Shown: positions 41,178-50,165 of the stretch, in pieces | Position numbering within the stretch: position 1 is the first letter of the stretch | Layout: each line of letters starts with the position of its first letter | DNA from: Brettanomyces bruxellensis | Taxonomy: Eukaryota; Ascomycota; Pichiomycetes; Pichiales; Pichiaceae | Length of the DNA stretch: 64,000 nt | Reading direction: 5' to 3' | Assembly: GCF_011074885.1 (NCBI RefSeq) | Contig: NC_054690.1 | Span: 2,237,001-2,301,000 of the forward strand | Program-made: the position numbers and the translations under genes | The notes under the pieces: model-generated | Databases searched by the model: none | What the model saw: only the letters and a program-made list of their open reading frames with translations | What the model was told of the DNA's origin: nothing

Positions 41178-42047
41178 TCATAGCATTCCCCAGTACTGCT
41201 CGACACCCTTGGAACCAGGGTTCTTCCACAAGTCGTTGAAGGCGGTGAAACCAATGGTGTCATTGCCACAAGCCTCAGAAATAGAGCTCATTGCGGATTC
41301 CTGGTTCTCCTTGGAAGGAACGCAGATTCCGTTATCCTGACCCTGGGTAGGCCATCCGGACTCCGCACAGAGCGTCTTCTTACCGCCGCAACAAGACGAA
41401 ACTGCCTCGATGTTGCCAAGCAACCACTCACCGGCATTTTCAGGAAGAACGTTTCCATCCCAGTAAGCATGTGCATTGAAGGCGATGTAGTCGGACAAGT
41501 CGCAAAGGCCTGGATTGTTGAGAATGGCAACGTGCGTGTCGACGGAAACAACAGGTCCGGTATATCCGGCAGCCTTAAGTGCAGCTCTGGCAGTCTTTAT
41601 GTACTCAGCAATCTGGGAAACGGTGGCCTCACCACTGTTAACAAGCTCGTTACCAACAGACACGGTGTAGACATCATCCCAGGAGGCGTACTGCTTCACA
41701 GCCTCGGCAATAGTCTCAACAGCACCGGCGATATCCGACATGTCGTAGATGCCAAGGAAGAACTTCTGGCCATCAGCCTTGGCCTGGAGCACATTTGCAA
41801 CCTGGTTGCAGTCCACGCCATACAATCTGATAAGCTTGTAGCTGGACAACTTGGCCAAGTCCGAGGCAACCTCGGAAGTCGACTTGCAGTCTCCGTTATC
41901 CTCGTAAGGAGAGTAAGTAATACCCAAAGTGCTCTCGGAGTCAGATCTCTTATGCTGGTGGTGCAAGTGGCCTGGAAGAGGCGAAGCCTGAGCCGAAATG
42001 GCAAGGAGTGACACGGCAAGGGTCTCAAGAACAGCTGTGAACATCAT
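41178..42047 (-). CDS. Cell-wall glucanase/transglucosidase, GH17 (Scw4/Scw10/Scw11-like)
   Basis: A 289-residue secreted protein. The open frame extends 48 codons further upstream, but the Met at 42047 is chosen because it opens a signal peptide (MMFTAVLETLAVSLLAISAQA). A Kex2 site (HKR at 32-34) follows. The GH17 catalytic pair is Glu134 (VGNE, acid/base) and Glu229 (CAESGWPT, nucleophile), and LGITYSPYEDNGDCKS opens the barrel. Scw proteins are soluble cell-wall enzymes that remodel beta-1,3-glucan. It is shorter than S. cerevisiae Scw4 (386) because it lacks the Ser/Thr-rich spacer. It may therefore be less glycosylated. Confidence 0.88.
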   Translation of the reverse strand: MMFTAVLETLAVSLLAISAQASPLPGHLHHQHKRSDSESTLGITYSPYEDNGDCKSTSEVASDLAKLSSYKLIRLYGVDCNQVANVLQAKADGQKFFLGIYDMSDIAGAVETIAEAVKQYASWDDVYTVSVGNELVNSGEATVSQIAEYIKTARAALKAAGYTGPVVSVDTHVAILNNPGLCDLSDYIAFNAHAYWDGNVLPENAGEWLLGNIEAVSSCCGGKKTLCAESGWPTQGQDNGICVPSKENQESAMSSISEACGNDTIGFTAFNDLWKNPGSKGVEQYWGML

Positions 42048-44236
42048 GTTTGCAAAATTTGCTGTTTGTAAAGAGTGTAAATGGGTGAGTCTTTCGAGCT
42101 TAGTAGTAAGGAATGACGATAGTTGGTCGGCGGAAAGACTTTTTGCTACTAGGCGATGAGCAGAGTGGAAAAGAGAGAAGGGAAATAGCACGTTAAAATA
42201 TCAGTGCGACACCAACAAGAAGAAAGAAAGGGGTACGAGATGCAATGAGTGCCCAAAGGAGAATTCGATGGTCTAAATTCAATAGACGTACGTTTCTTGC
42301 ACTAGTACGTAGAGGAAGGAAAAAAAAAAAGGGAAAAGTCGCACGGGAAAAAATAAATAAATAAAACAAACCGAAAGGAAAATAAATAAATAATGGAGTC
42401 GTGAAATTAATGGACAGCTAGCCGGATACTCGAAACAACCCACTGACAAAGTAAATAGGTCAGTAAATGATGATAAACAGGGTAAACTATCAATATCAAT
42501 AGACCGCAGAGAACGAAGAAAAAAATTTGTTGCTCAACAATGCATCCGAATCAAGATTTTCGAGGTAAACAAAGTCATGGCCAACAATGCAACCGGCAGC
42601 ATTTCCGCTGATTCGGGAAGTCGCTCCCAAAGTGTTATCGAATCAGATCCCACCCTGAGGCAAGGGAGAGCAAGAAAAAAAATTGGAAATTCAAAAAGAA
42701 AGATTTTAAAAAATATTTCAATAATGGAAATTGAGAATATTGCCGATGTGTTACCAGTAACATATTTCGCATTGTGATACCGAGAACAGCACTTAAGGGA
42801 ATACAAAAAGGTATCCGCAGAATCCACAAGGAGCTGCACACAATAGCCGTGTTTTCAGGTATGGAAACGCAAAGGGTTCATCTGGTGGCAAATACAGCAA
42901 GTAGTATTAATTGCGTCGAAAATTGTGCTCCTGATCATGTATGATGTAATGGAGTAATCTCATTGGCCATGCTCAATGGGTCAGGTTTTACTGAAAGAAG
43001 CTGAAGCAACAATAAATGTCGGACCAAGATTGGTTTATGTGTATGCTACAGTAAATTGCCGTATTTTCATGTATTCCGGTTCGTTCCCTATCCTGGTCTG
43101 ATAAATTATGTTCTACCCTAAAATGCATACCTAATCTTGTACAAAATACCTTAACTTGTTATCAATATCGTACTCTCTGTTTTTCTCCCATCCAGAATGC
43201 CAATTAGTCGATAAGCGCCGATGAAAAAAATTTTTCCCAGCGTTTTCTATTCTGTTTCATACGCATCGGCTATTGTCATACTATCGACGCATGAAATTCC
43301 AAATTCCAAAGGGGTCGATAATAATTCGAGTGATTATTCTGCAGTGGGAAATACCGGAGCGATTTATTAAATGATGTGCGGCACAACAGACCCCACCGGG
43401 GGAACATTCATAAAAGTACATTGATCTGGCTCCCATTATTCCAATACGTATTCAGATTTAACGAATCCGGCTCAATGCAGCCAATTATGTACAAACCCGG
43501 AAGATTACAATAATTCTTTTGGTGACATCTACATGCAGGACCAAACGTATTTACACTTATTCGGGCTCAGTTCACGGAATACGGTAAACGAAAATGTCTA
43601 GATTCTGCTGTTCTTACGGCTACGAAGTTATGTAGAAATATTGAAATTACTTCGGTGTGAAAATATGCGTGCATGCACATGCTACTATGTACTTCACACC
43701 TGTATAGTATTTTATAATTCATCGGAGTGACTCTTTTGAACGAATCTTTCAAATCAAGCATTAATGAAAAGTGATATATTGAAAGTCCTAGTCTTGTAAC
43801 CTGGCTAAACGACATGGCATTATCCCCTTTCAGAATGCCGGTAATACAATTAGGTGAAAAATGAAAATAATTCAGCCAAGAGTCGAAGATCGTTTACATG
43901 ATTGAAAATTCATACCTCACACAATGAGAATTCGTATATGTGTAGTACAACTATTATTTTAAGTACCCGAGCTCCCCATAAACAGAAAGCATACGTACGG
44001 CTACAAATTGTATGTGAAATATGCTATGAAAACTGATTTGATGATTAGAAAAGTATGAATGAAGATGATGGAAATGATACCCGGGCTACAAATCAGCCCA
44101 GTCATTTACATAAAGCATTAAAAGGGAATGAAAACTAAAGAAACCATGGCGAACTTTGGTATGTTCGTATTCACAGCTTGTCTTTAATAGATATTACTCG
44201 AAACGAGCATACCTCTCTTTGGCCCGATGCCGGAAT
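42048..44236. other. 2.2-kb intergenic region upstream of the GH17 gene
   Basis: AT-rich DNA with A-rich stretches at 42320-42400. CTGATTCG at 42608-42615 and CGAATCAG at 42639-42646 form an 8-bp inverted repeat around a GGGA/TCCC inner pair. Short frames (42534-42839 and 43567-43815, both minus) have no family features. No tRNA is recognised. Confidence 0.45.
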
Positions 44237-45247
44237 TCATCGCTCAATGAACTTCCGACTTCTTCTCCAAACTGTTTCCAACAACTTTCTTCTCGGAAGA
44301 AGATGTGGAAAGACAACGATCATTTTAAGGGTCTCACCTTTTCCCGCAGGCTGGATCCCAAGAGTACCTGATTGTTGTTGATTATTGCGATCTGAACCAT
44401 TCTTCGTTATTAGCGAAAGATAAAACAAAACTTGGAATTTCACAAATCCTTCGTTTATAACCAAATCCTTGACATACTCCATCGGGACGAATTCCCGGCT
44501 TAGGACCAGTCGGCTACACTTGGAAAGCGATTTGTCCAAGGTAATCAGTCTGTCCAATTGCTTTCTTGAAATACTAAGTTCGCGTTGTCTTCCTGTATCC
44601 TCTTTTCGAAGAACATGACTCTGTATTTTGCCCTGTAACAACCCTATCGCGGTCACTGCCCTCTCAACGATCATCCTGACTAATGCCAACAAAAAACGGA
44701 ACCCAAGTCCAGCCAAAGACCGTTTCAAAATCACAGATTCGCATTGCACACCAAGATTAGGAATGATGAGTAAAGATTCCTCGATATCACCATCTATCTG
44801 CCAGAATAACCAGTCTGTGAACTTTGCACTACCAACGAAGTACACGATATCCAGTATGCTTGGCCACCCAGAATGTTCTTTGCCATACTTTGCCACTCCT
44901 ATTCGTTTAAGACTCCTCACCACACTGCACATAAAGCTTATTTTTGCATTAACTCCTCCGTTAGGATCGTCTTTTGATGTTCCAGACTGCACTCCAAAAA
45001 GCCCGTAAAGCAGTCTTATGACATTTCTGATCGGATCCACTTCTGAGAGAGTATGGAAAAGTAATATTGTCAATAGAAAGCCTGTGATGAGTCTTGACGC
45101 TGTCCCAAATGTCAGTATGCTTATTGGTCGACTTTTTCTCACTGTAAAACGCACAAATTTCTGGCGCCTTCGTTTTTCTCGTTTTTCTGTCCTTTTCCTG
45201 ACCATCTCCTTGGTTGTTGTGATTGTTGATATACTAACTTGGGACAC
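44237..45247 (-). CDS. Unknown protein, possibly Pex11-family
   Basis: The 336-residue frame starts with a very basic segment (EMVRKRTEKREKRRRQKFVR), then a hydrophobic stretch at about 47-68 (LTFGTASRLITGFLLTILLF). A middle part reads DIVYFVGSAKFTDWLFWQ, then RFLLALVRMIVERAVTAIGL, and near residue 260 FVPMEYVKDLVINEG. The order of an aromatic Asp-Trp helix, an amphipathic helix and a final D/E-containing hydrophobic helix loosely recalls Pex11/Pex25/Pex27 peroxisome-elongation proteins. This is weak, and I do not recognise the gene. The length and normal composition argue for a true gene. Confidence 0.5.
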   Translation of the reverse strand: MSQVSISTITTTKEMVRKRTEKREKRRRQKFVRFTVRKSRPISILTFGTASRLITGFLLTILLFHTLSEVDPIRNVIRLLYGLFGVQSGTSKDDPNGGVNAKISFMCSVVRSLKRIGVAKYGKEHSGWPSILDIVYFVGSAKFTDWLFWQIDGDIEESLLIIPNLGVQCESVILKRSLAGLGFRFLLALVRMIVERAVTAIGLLQGKIQSHVLRKEDTGRQRELSISRKQLDRLITLDKSLSKCSRLVLSREFVPMEYVKDLVINEGFVKFQVLFYLSLITKNGSDRNNQQQSGTLGIQPAGKGETLKMIVVFPHLLPRRKLLETVWRRSRKFIER

Positions 45248-46147
45248 TCTGTCTCTGAAGACTCGATTTCTAGAATGTAGTCCTTCTGCATTGTGACTCT
45301 GTATGTATGACGTTTTCGCTGGTGTTTCTCCTTATGCTTTGCTTGATTTTCTGTTTCTTTCTGGTCTCAATAGGTGTCAGGCACCTTTTCTTTTTCCGAA
45401 CCAAGAACTTGGTGAAATAAGGACACAGATTTAAATCTGATAAGTAGACTCAGAAATAACGTCGAAATGAGTTGAATGCTGAACAGAATGTCTAAATTAG
45501 AGGCCCTTCTAACTGTTTTGTATGAATTAGTTGTTTACAGAAAGTAAAGGAAAAAAGGTCAAGTTTTGTAAGGTCTTTTGCACATGGTAATGAATGTCAG
45601 ATCCCGAGCTACTTTGCCTCGTTAAAAGTCGGCGTCTATTTTTAAGGTTATACGAAGGGCGGGAAAATTGCCGGAATTCTATATTTATCACTGGGAGAGA
45701 AAAAAAAATCTTAAGGGAATGTTGTGCTGTCTATAGAGAAAAATTCATAAAATTGAGGGTTTTTATTGTATTAAGCTTAGACGTGAATAAGGTTAACAAT
45801 TCGATTTCGATACGCACAAGACTAATAACGCTTATTTCCAAGCCGCCCTATTCAGATATGTATAAGATAAGGCATTGTAGCTGGCAAACCCTGAAATGGA
45901 TGGGTTCTCGAATATCCTAAATAGGCTGGGCCTAGCCCTAACCTTGAAGAATGGTATGTGGAAGTCTCAGGTTTGATTCATGTAGTATCACGATAAAGCA
46001 AAACATGTAGCATCTAAAGCGTTCAATTTCAGATCGTAATTATACAGTTTTCTTATAAATTTATAGGTAAAGGCACAAGTGATCGCATTTAATCGCAATT
46101 GTCGACCACTCATCACTCCTGATCTCAGCAAATCCTCATCATAGACA
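45248..46147. other. Intergenic region between the unknown gene and BDP1
   Basis: About 900 bases. A 108-codon plus-strand frame (45594-45920) has no recognisable features and is not called. Nothing else is seen. Confidence 0.4.
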
Positions 46148-48187
46148 TTAAGCCTGTTTTGGGGGAATGCTTCCAACCACTTCCTCGTTTTTCCTGAATT
46201 CCATAAGCACAGCTTTTCTGGATTTTGCAGTAACCTTGGTTGGAATAGAAGAAATTCTCTTGGCATTGTTTCTATCCTCTGCTTGAGCCTTTTGCTTTGC
46301 CGCTGTAAGAGATTTTATCTCCTTATCGTGCTTCGTACGAAGGTCTTTCAACTGCGATTCGTAGTAGTCAAGACTCTTATACGTTTTCCCACTTTTTCCC
46401 GAATATTCTGCGATGTCACCCGGAAGTTTCCTGATGAGTGCAAATTCGATAAGGTGCGGATGCTTCGATTCTTCAAGATTAAATTTCGATTTCACCTGCT
46501 TCCTCGTTCGGTAAGGAAATAGCATAGATATCAATCCAAAATCGGTCCCCCACATCGATAGTGCCCTATAAAACTCGGCCGTCTCTTGTGCTGTCCACCT
46601 CTCTGCAAACCTCCGTTTAGAATACGTTGCAGAGTTCACAAGATGTTCGTAAGGGTTCTCAAGCACTCTTTCCATCGCACCTTCGTTTTTCGTACCAGAA
46701 TGTCGATCAATATACGTCGATTCATGACTATATGTAACTGTACCATCGTCATTTGTGACTAATAAGGGCACCATTCGGTGGTTATCGGACTCGTTCACCT
46801 CCTTATCCATGAATTCCTTCACCTTCTTCCTTCTCTCCTGCTCTTCTTCCTTTTGCTCTTTTTCTCCCTCCACTTTTTCAAACGGTATTCTCATCTTTCG
46901 TGCCATTAATCTCTTCTGCCTTCTTTCCGCCCTCTCGCTCATCCGTTGCTTATCAGCCGTTACAGCGAGCTTATAATCCTTAGAAACTTTTCCAATAGGA
47001 AAGAATGGCTTACATAGATCTCGAATAGTGAAATTCTTCTCATCCAAGACAAACTTCTCTAGTAATTCGGCATCATCCTTGTGAGTAAGGCCCTTCAGCT
47101 GAGAAGCATCCGCAATCACAGTCGTATCATTTTCCAGCATTGGGGCACTGCTGCCTCCATTTGAAAGCTTTAACTTGCGAATCCGGTTCTTCTTTCTGTC
47201 GAGATAGTATTTCTCTCCCTTTTTCAACTCTGCCGGAGTCAATTCAAGCTCCTTCTCTTTCTTGGCCTCGATCTTTGCCTTTTTCACTTTGCCGACATCC
47301 AAACTTGACTCCTGCATTTTGGCACTCTCTGGCTTATTTTCGGCTGCCTTGGCTGGTTTAGCATTGCTTTCAATTCTCGAGACCACATTTTCGTCAACCT
47401 TCTCAAGATCCTTTAGCACGTTATCCATTTGCGAAGCCGATATTTTCACATTTGGTGTTTCTGCAGCCACCGAGCTTCTTCTTGAGGCAATTGCAGAGCT
47501 TCTCCTTCTTCTTTTAGGAGGAGCAGATGGAATAGATATCTTCACCGGCTTAGTTTCAGATTCCGGCTCTGTGGTTTCAACAGCTGCAACTTCCGGAATT
47601 CCGCCCCGAATAGATGAAATAGATGATCTTCTTGAGCCAAAGATTGGCGGAAGAACATTCGAGCTGCTTCTCCTACTTTTTTGCTTTCCCACATTCACTG
47701 TTGTGTTGCTCGATTTGAGTGATGATAATCTCCTACTTCCACCTACTTTAACAGATGGTACCCCAAATAGACTTGGTCTCCTGCTTCTGGAAACCGACGA
47801 ATTTCTTCTGGAAATTATAGAAGATGAAAGAGATGGTCTTCTTGCCAATTCCAGTTTTGAAAATGGAACCTCCTTCAATGGGTTTGGCACTGCGATTTTG
47901 CCTTTGTAGTTTTCTGGGTTGCCGTTAGTGTTGGTTGTATCCTTATCATGTTCTTTTTCTGTTTGTTTTTCCGATGCTTCTGGTGCCTTTACCTCCGGCT
48001 TCTTTTGCATATCCTTAGGCAATGCACTACCGGATGCATCTTTAGTGTTTTCATCATTTATGTGCTCTTGTTCGTGAGTTTTGTCTGATGGCTTTGGAAC
48101 ATTTGGTGTTCTGTTCCTAGGGTTGATTTTCCTCCTCTTACCCAGTTTGGGAATGAAATGCGTCCGTGACTTGTTGATGCTACTCAT
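46148..48187 (-). CDS. BDP1: TFIIIB subunit Bdp1 (B double prime)
   Basis: The 679-residue protein carries a SANT/Myb domain at about 527-575 (ERWTAQETAEFYRALSMWGT, DFGLISMLFPYRTRKQVKSK) and upstream conserved Bdp1 segments (TIRDLCKPFFPIGKVSKDYK; TNDDGTVTYSHEST). Bdp1 joins Brf1 and TBP on RNA polymerase III promoters and holds the promoter open. The N-terminal 100-250 region is remarkable for eight RRxS-type sites (RRPS, RRNS, RRLS, RRSS and so on). S. cerevisiae Bdp1 is 594 residues; the extra length is in this region. Confidence 0.92.
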   Translation of the reverse strand: MSSINKSRTHFIPKLGKRRKINPRNRTPNVPKPSDKTHEQEHINDENTKDASGSALPKDMQKKPEVKAPEASEKQTEKEHDKDTTNTNGNPENYKGKIAVPNPLKEVPFSKLELARRPSLSSSIISRRNSSVSRSRRPSLFGVPSVKVGGSRRLSSLKSSNTTVNVGKQKSRRSSSNVLPPIFGSRRSSISSIRGGIPEVAAVETTEPESETKPVKISIPSAPPKRRRRSSAIASRRSSVAAETPNVKISASQMDNVLKDLEKVDENVVSRIESNAKPAKAAENKPESAKMQESSLDVGKVKKAKIEAKKEKELELTPAELKKGEKYYLDRKKNRIRKLKLSNGGSSAPMLENDTTVIADASQLKGLTHKDDAELLEKFVLDEKNFTIRDLCKPFFPIGKVSKDYKLAVTADKQRMSERAERRQKRLMARKMRIPFEKVEGEKEQKEEEQERRKKVKEFMDKEVNESDNHRMVPLLVTNDDGTVTYSHESTYIDRHSGTKNEGAMERVLENPYEHLVNSATYSKRRFAERWTAQETAEFYRALSMWGTDFGLISMLFPYRTRKQVKSKFNLEESKHPHLIEFALIRKLPGDIAEYSGKSGKTYKSLDYYESQLKDLRTKHDKEIKSLTAAKQKAQAEDRNNAKRISSIPTKVTAKSRKAVLMEFRKNEEVVGSIPPKQA

Positions 48188-48454
48188 GATTCTTAACCAT
48201 ATAACCCCTGTCAGAGAATTAATTTTTACGTAGGAGATGAGAGAATAAAAGTGGATTAAGATATATCTTGATAAAGAGGAATGACTTATTAGGCATGGAA
48301 GCGCGTTCCGTTTCTTCCGTTATCGTCGATTTATTTATCTTAATTATTATTTTTATTTTTTTTTTTTTTAAGATGAAATTTCTCCTGCCTTCTAAGCTGG
48401 ATACATTTACAGCATTATAGAAAAGAATATCCACATATTTGATACATAACAGTC

Positions 48455-49672
48455 ATGGAGAGAGAGGCGGTGTCTGCTGGATCAATCAACTGTCATGATT
48501 GGGTACTAAAGCTGTGCAGCTTAGATAAGCATGGGCTTGTATCCGGTCTATCCAACGGAAAGATTGATGTTATACCGTTTGGACAAACAGAGAAGCATAA
48601 AGAGATCAATGCACACGGTGGTGCTGTTAACAGTGTGCGGAAGGTCGATGAGAACTCTTTTTGCAGTTGCAGCAATGATGGAATCGTGAAAATATGGGAT
48701 CTCAGATCTCCTAACGGCAATAATTGTGTCGCTGCAATGGAAGGTGTGAAGAATCTTCCTTTTGTGTCCTTGGATGCACGTGACACTTTAGTGGGAGCTG
48801 GCACAGAGCTCAAGGGTGATTCACATTTGTTTATATGGGATAGAAGGAGACTTAGTGTGCCGTTTAAGCAGTTTACCGAATGCCATCAGGATGATATTAC
48901 AGAAGTCAGATTTCATCCAACTAGACGCAATATGCTTTTAAGTGGGTCAACAGACGGTTATGTCAACGTTTACGATTTGAAGGCCGAGAAGGAGGAAGAT
49001 GCGTTGTTGCAGGTGATAAATTTTGCCTCTGTGCATTCGGCAAACTTTTTGCCCAACGATAAATTGTACACTTTATCGCACATGGAAACTTTCAGTGTTC
49101 ACTCCTTGATAGACACCACAACAGAAGAGTCCGTGGAGTCTGACCCAGTTGATTATGGGGATATCAGGGACAAATGGAGTTGCGAGTATGTTGTGGATTT
49201 ATATGCTCCAGGTTATATTTGCTGCGGGTCAAATAGCACTAAGCAGTTGCGGTTGTACCAATTTGATCCCGAAAAAGTGGCTTTTGATGGATTATCCACT
49301 GATTCTGACTATATTTCTCTGCCTGGTGCACACGGAGATGACATTGTGAGAGATATGGTCATTCATCATGGTGTCATATATACTGGCGGTGAAGATGGCC
49401 TTGTTAAAATATGGAATGTGTCGGGTAATATGCTCGGGGACACTAGCTCTAGGTTTTTCGGACAGGAGGCTGGTTCGAAGAGTCATCATCATCACAAGCA
49501 CACTCAAAAGAAGCCAATTAAGACAATAGATGCTGAGGATGGCCATATTCATCATAGTAAGCGCCATGAGGGGCAAGATGGTAGTGTCGAGCCACGGCAT
49601 CATCATCATCATAATCACCACCATCACCACTCACACAAGTCCTCGCGGTTCATGCCGTATTCTAGGGAGTAA
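48455..49672 (+). CDS. WD40 protein, WDR89-like, with a His-rich tail
   Basis: The 405-residue protein has six to seven WD repeats. Examples are AHGGAVNSVRKVDENSFCSC with NDGIVKIWDLRSPNG, ECHQDDITEVRFHPTRRNML with STDGYVNVYDLKAE, and GAHGDDIVRDMVIHHGVIYT with GEDGLVKIWNVSG. The arrangement resembles WDR89-type proteins found across fungi, which have no well-known role. The last 60 residues hold a dense His cluster (SHHHHKHT, HIHHSKRHEG, then RHHHHHNHHHHHSHKSS), unusual for this family and able to bind metal. It lies upstream of the Ark/Prk kinase on the same strand. Confidence 0.7.
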   Translation: MEREAVSAGSINCHDWVLKLCSLDKHGLVSGLSNGKIDVIPFGQTEKHKEINAHGGAVNSVRKVDENSFCSCSNDGIVKIWDLRSPNGNNCVAAMEGVKNLPFVSLDARDTLVGAGTELKGDSHLFIWDRRRLSVPFKQFTECHQDDITEVRFHPTRRNMLLSGSTDGYVNVYDLKAEKEEDALLQVINFASVHSANFLPNDKLYTLSHMETFSVHSLIDTTTEESVESDPVDYGDIRDKWSCEYVVDLYAPGYICCGSNSTKQLRLYQFDPEKVAFDGLSTDSDYISLPGAHGDDIVRDMVIHHGVIYTGGEDGLVKIWNVSGNMLGDTSSRFFGQEAGSKSHHHHKHTQKKPIKTIDAEDGHIHHSKRHEGQDGSVEPRHHHHHNHHHHHSHKSSRFMPYSRE

Positions 49673-50165
49673 GTAGAGTTTTGTGTACAGTTTATAGAGA
49701 TACATTTTAGAAATTCGTAGTTGTAGGTTAGGGACGGTTTGAGCAAACAGATTCGGAAAATGAAAACTTGCATTTGGCCAGTCCAGAGGTCAAATGTAAC
49801 CCAGCTGAAATATATTATCTTACTAGTTATCTTGCCATTGTGGCCTTTGCTTGTTCACATTAAGTGTCATGTGGTGGTAATTTTCAAGTGTCAAGGCTGT
49901 GTATTTTGATAGGATTATTGATGTACAGACTTTGATTATTTATTTAAATTATTTTGGATTTTTTTTTAGTTTGGATTTTTTTCAACAATGTCCCGAGAAG
50001 CAGAGCAGAGTAGTCTATGTGTCCAAGCATTCTACCAAACACAAGTGACGTATTTGTGTGAAATTTGCAGGATTTTTTTCCCGGAACGCAGATCTTCGTT
50101 GTGCCTAAGACAGCAGTATAGGACGAGATTCCATCAGCAGGAACCGTTACAGTATAGAATATAGG
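49673..50165. other. Intergenic region, WD40 gene / kinase gene
   Basis: About 490 bases with T-rich stretches near 49960-49985. It holds the kinase promoter; nothing else is seen. Confidence 0.4.

Noticed and set aside
41178..42191. Start of the GH17 gene at the first Met of the frame (42191)
   Set aside because: The extra 48 residues are not signal-like and would bury the clear signal peptide that starts at 42047.
45950..45990. Possible tRNA B box (GGTTTGATTC)
   Set aside because: No matching A box, acceptor stem or anticodon arm around it; no other tRNA B box was found in the window.
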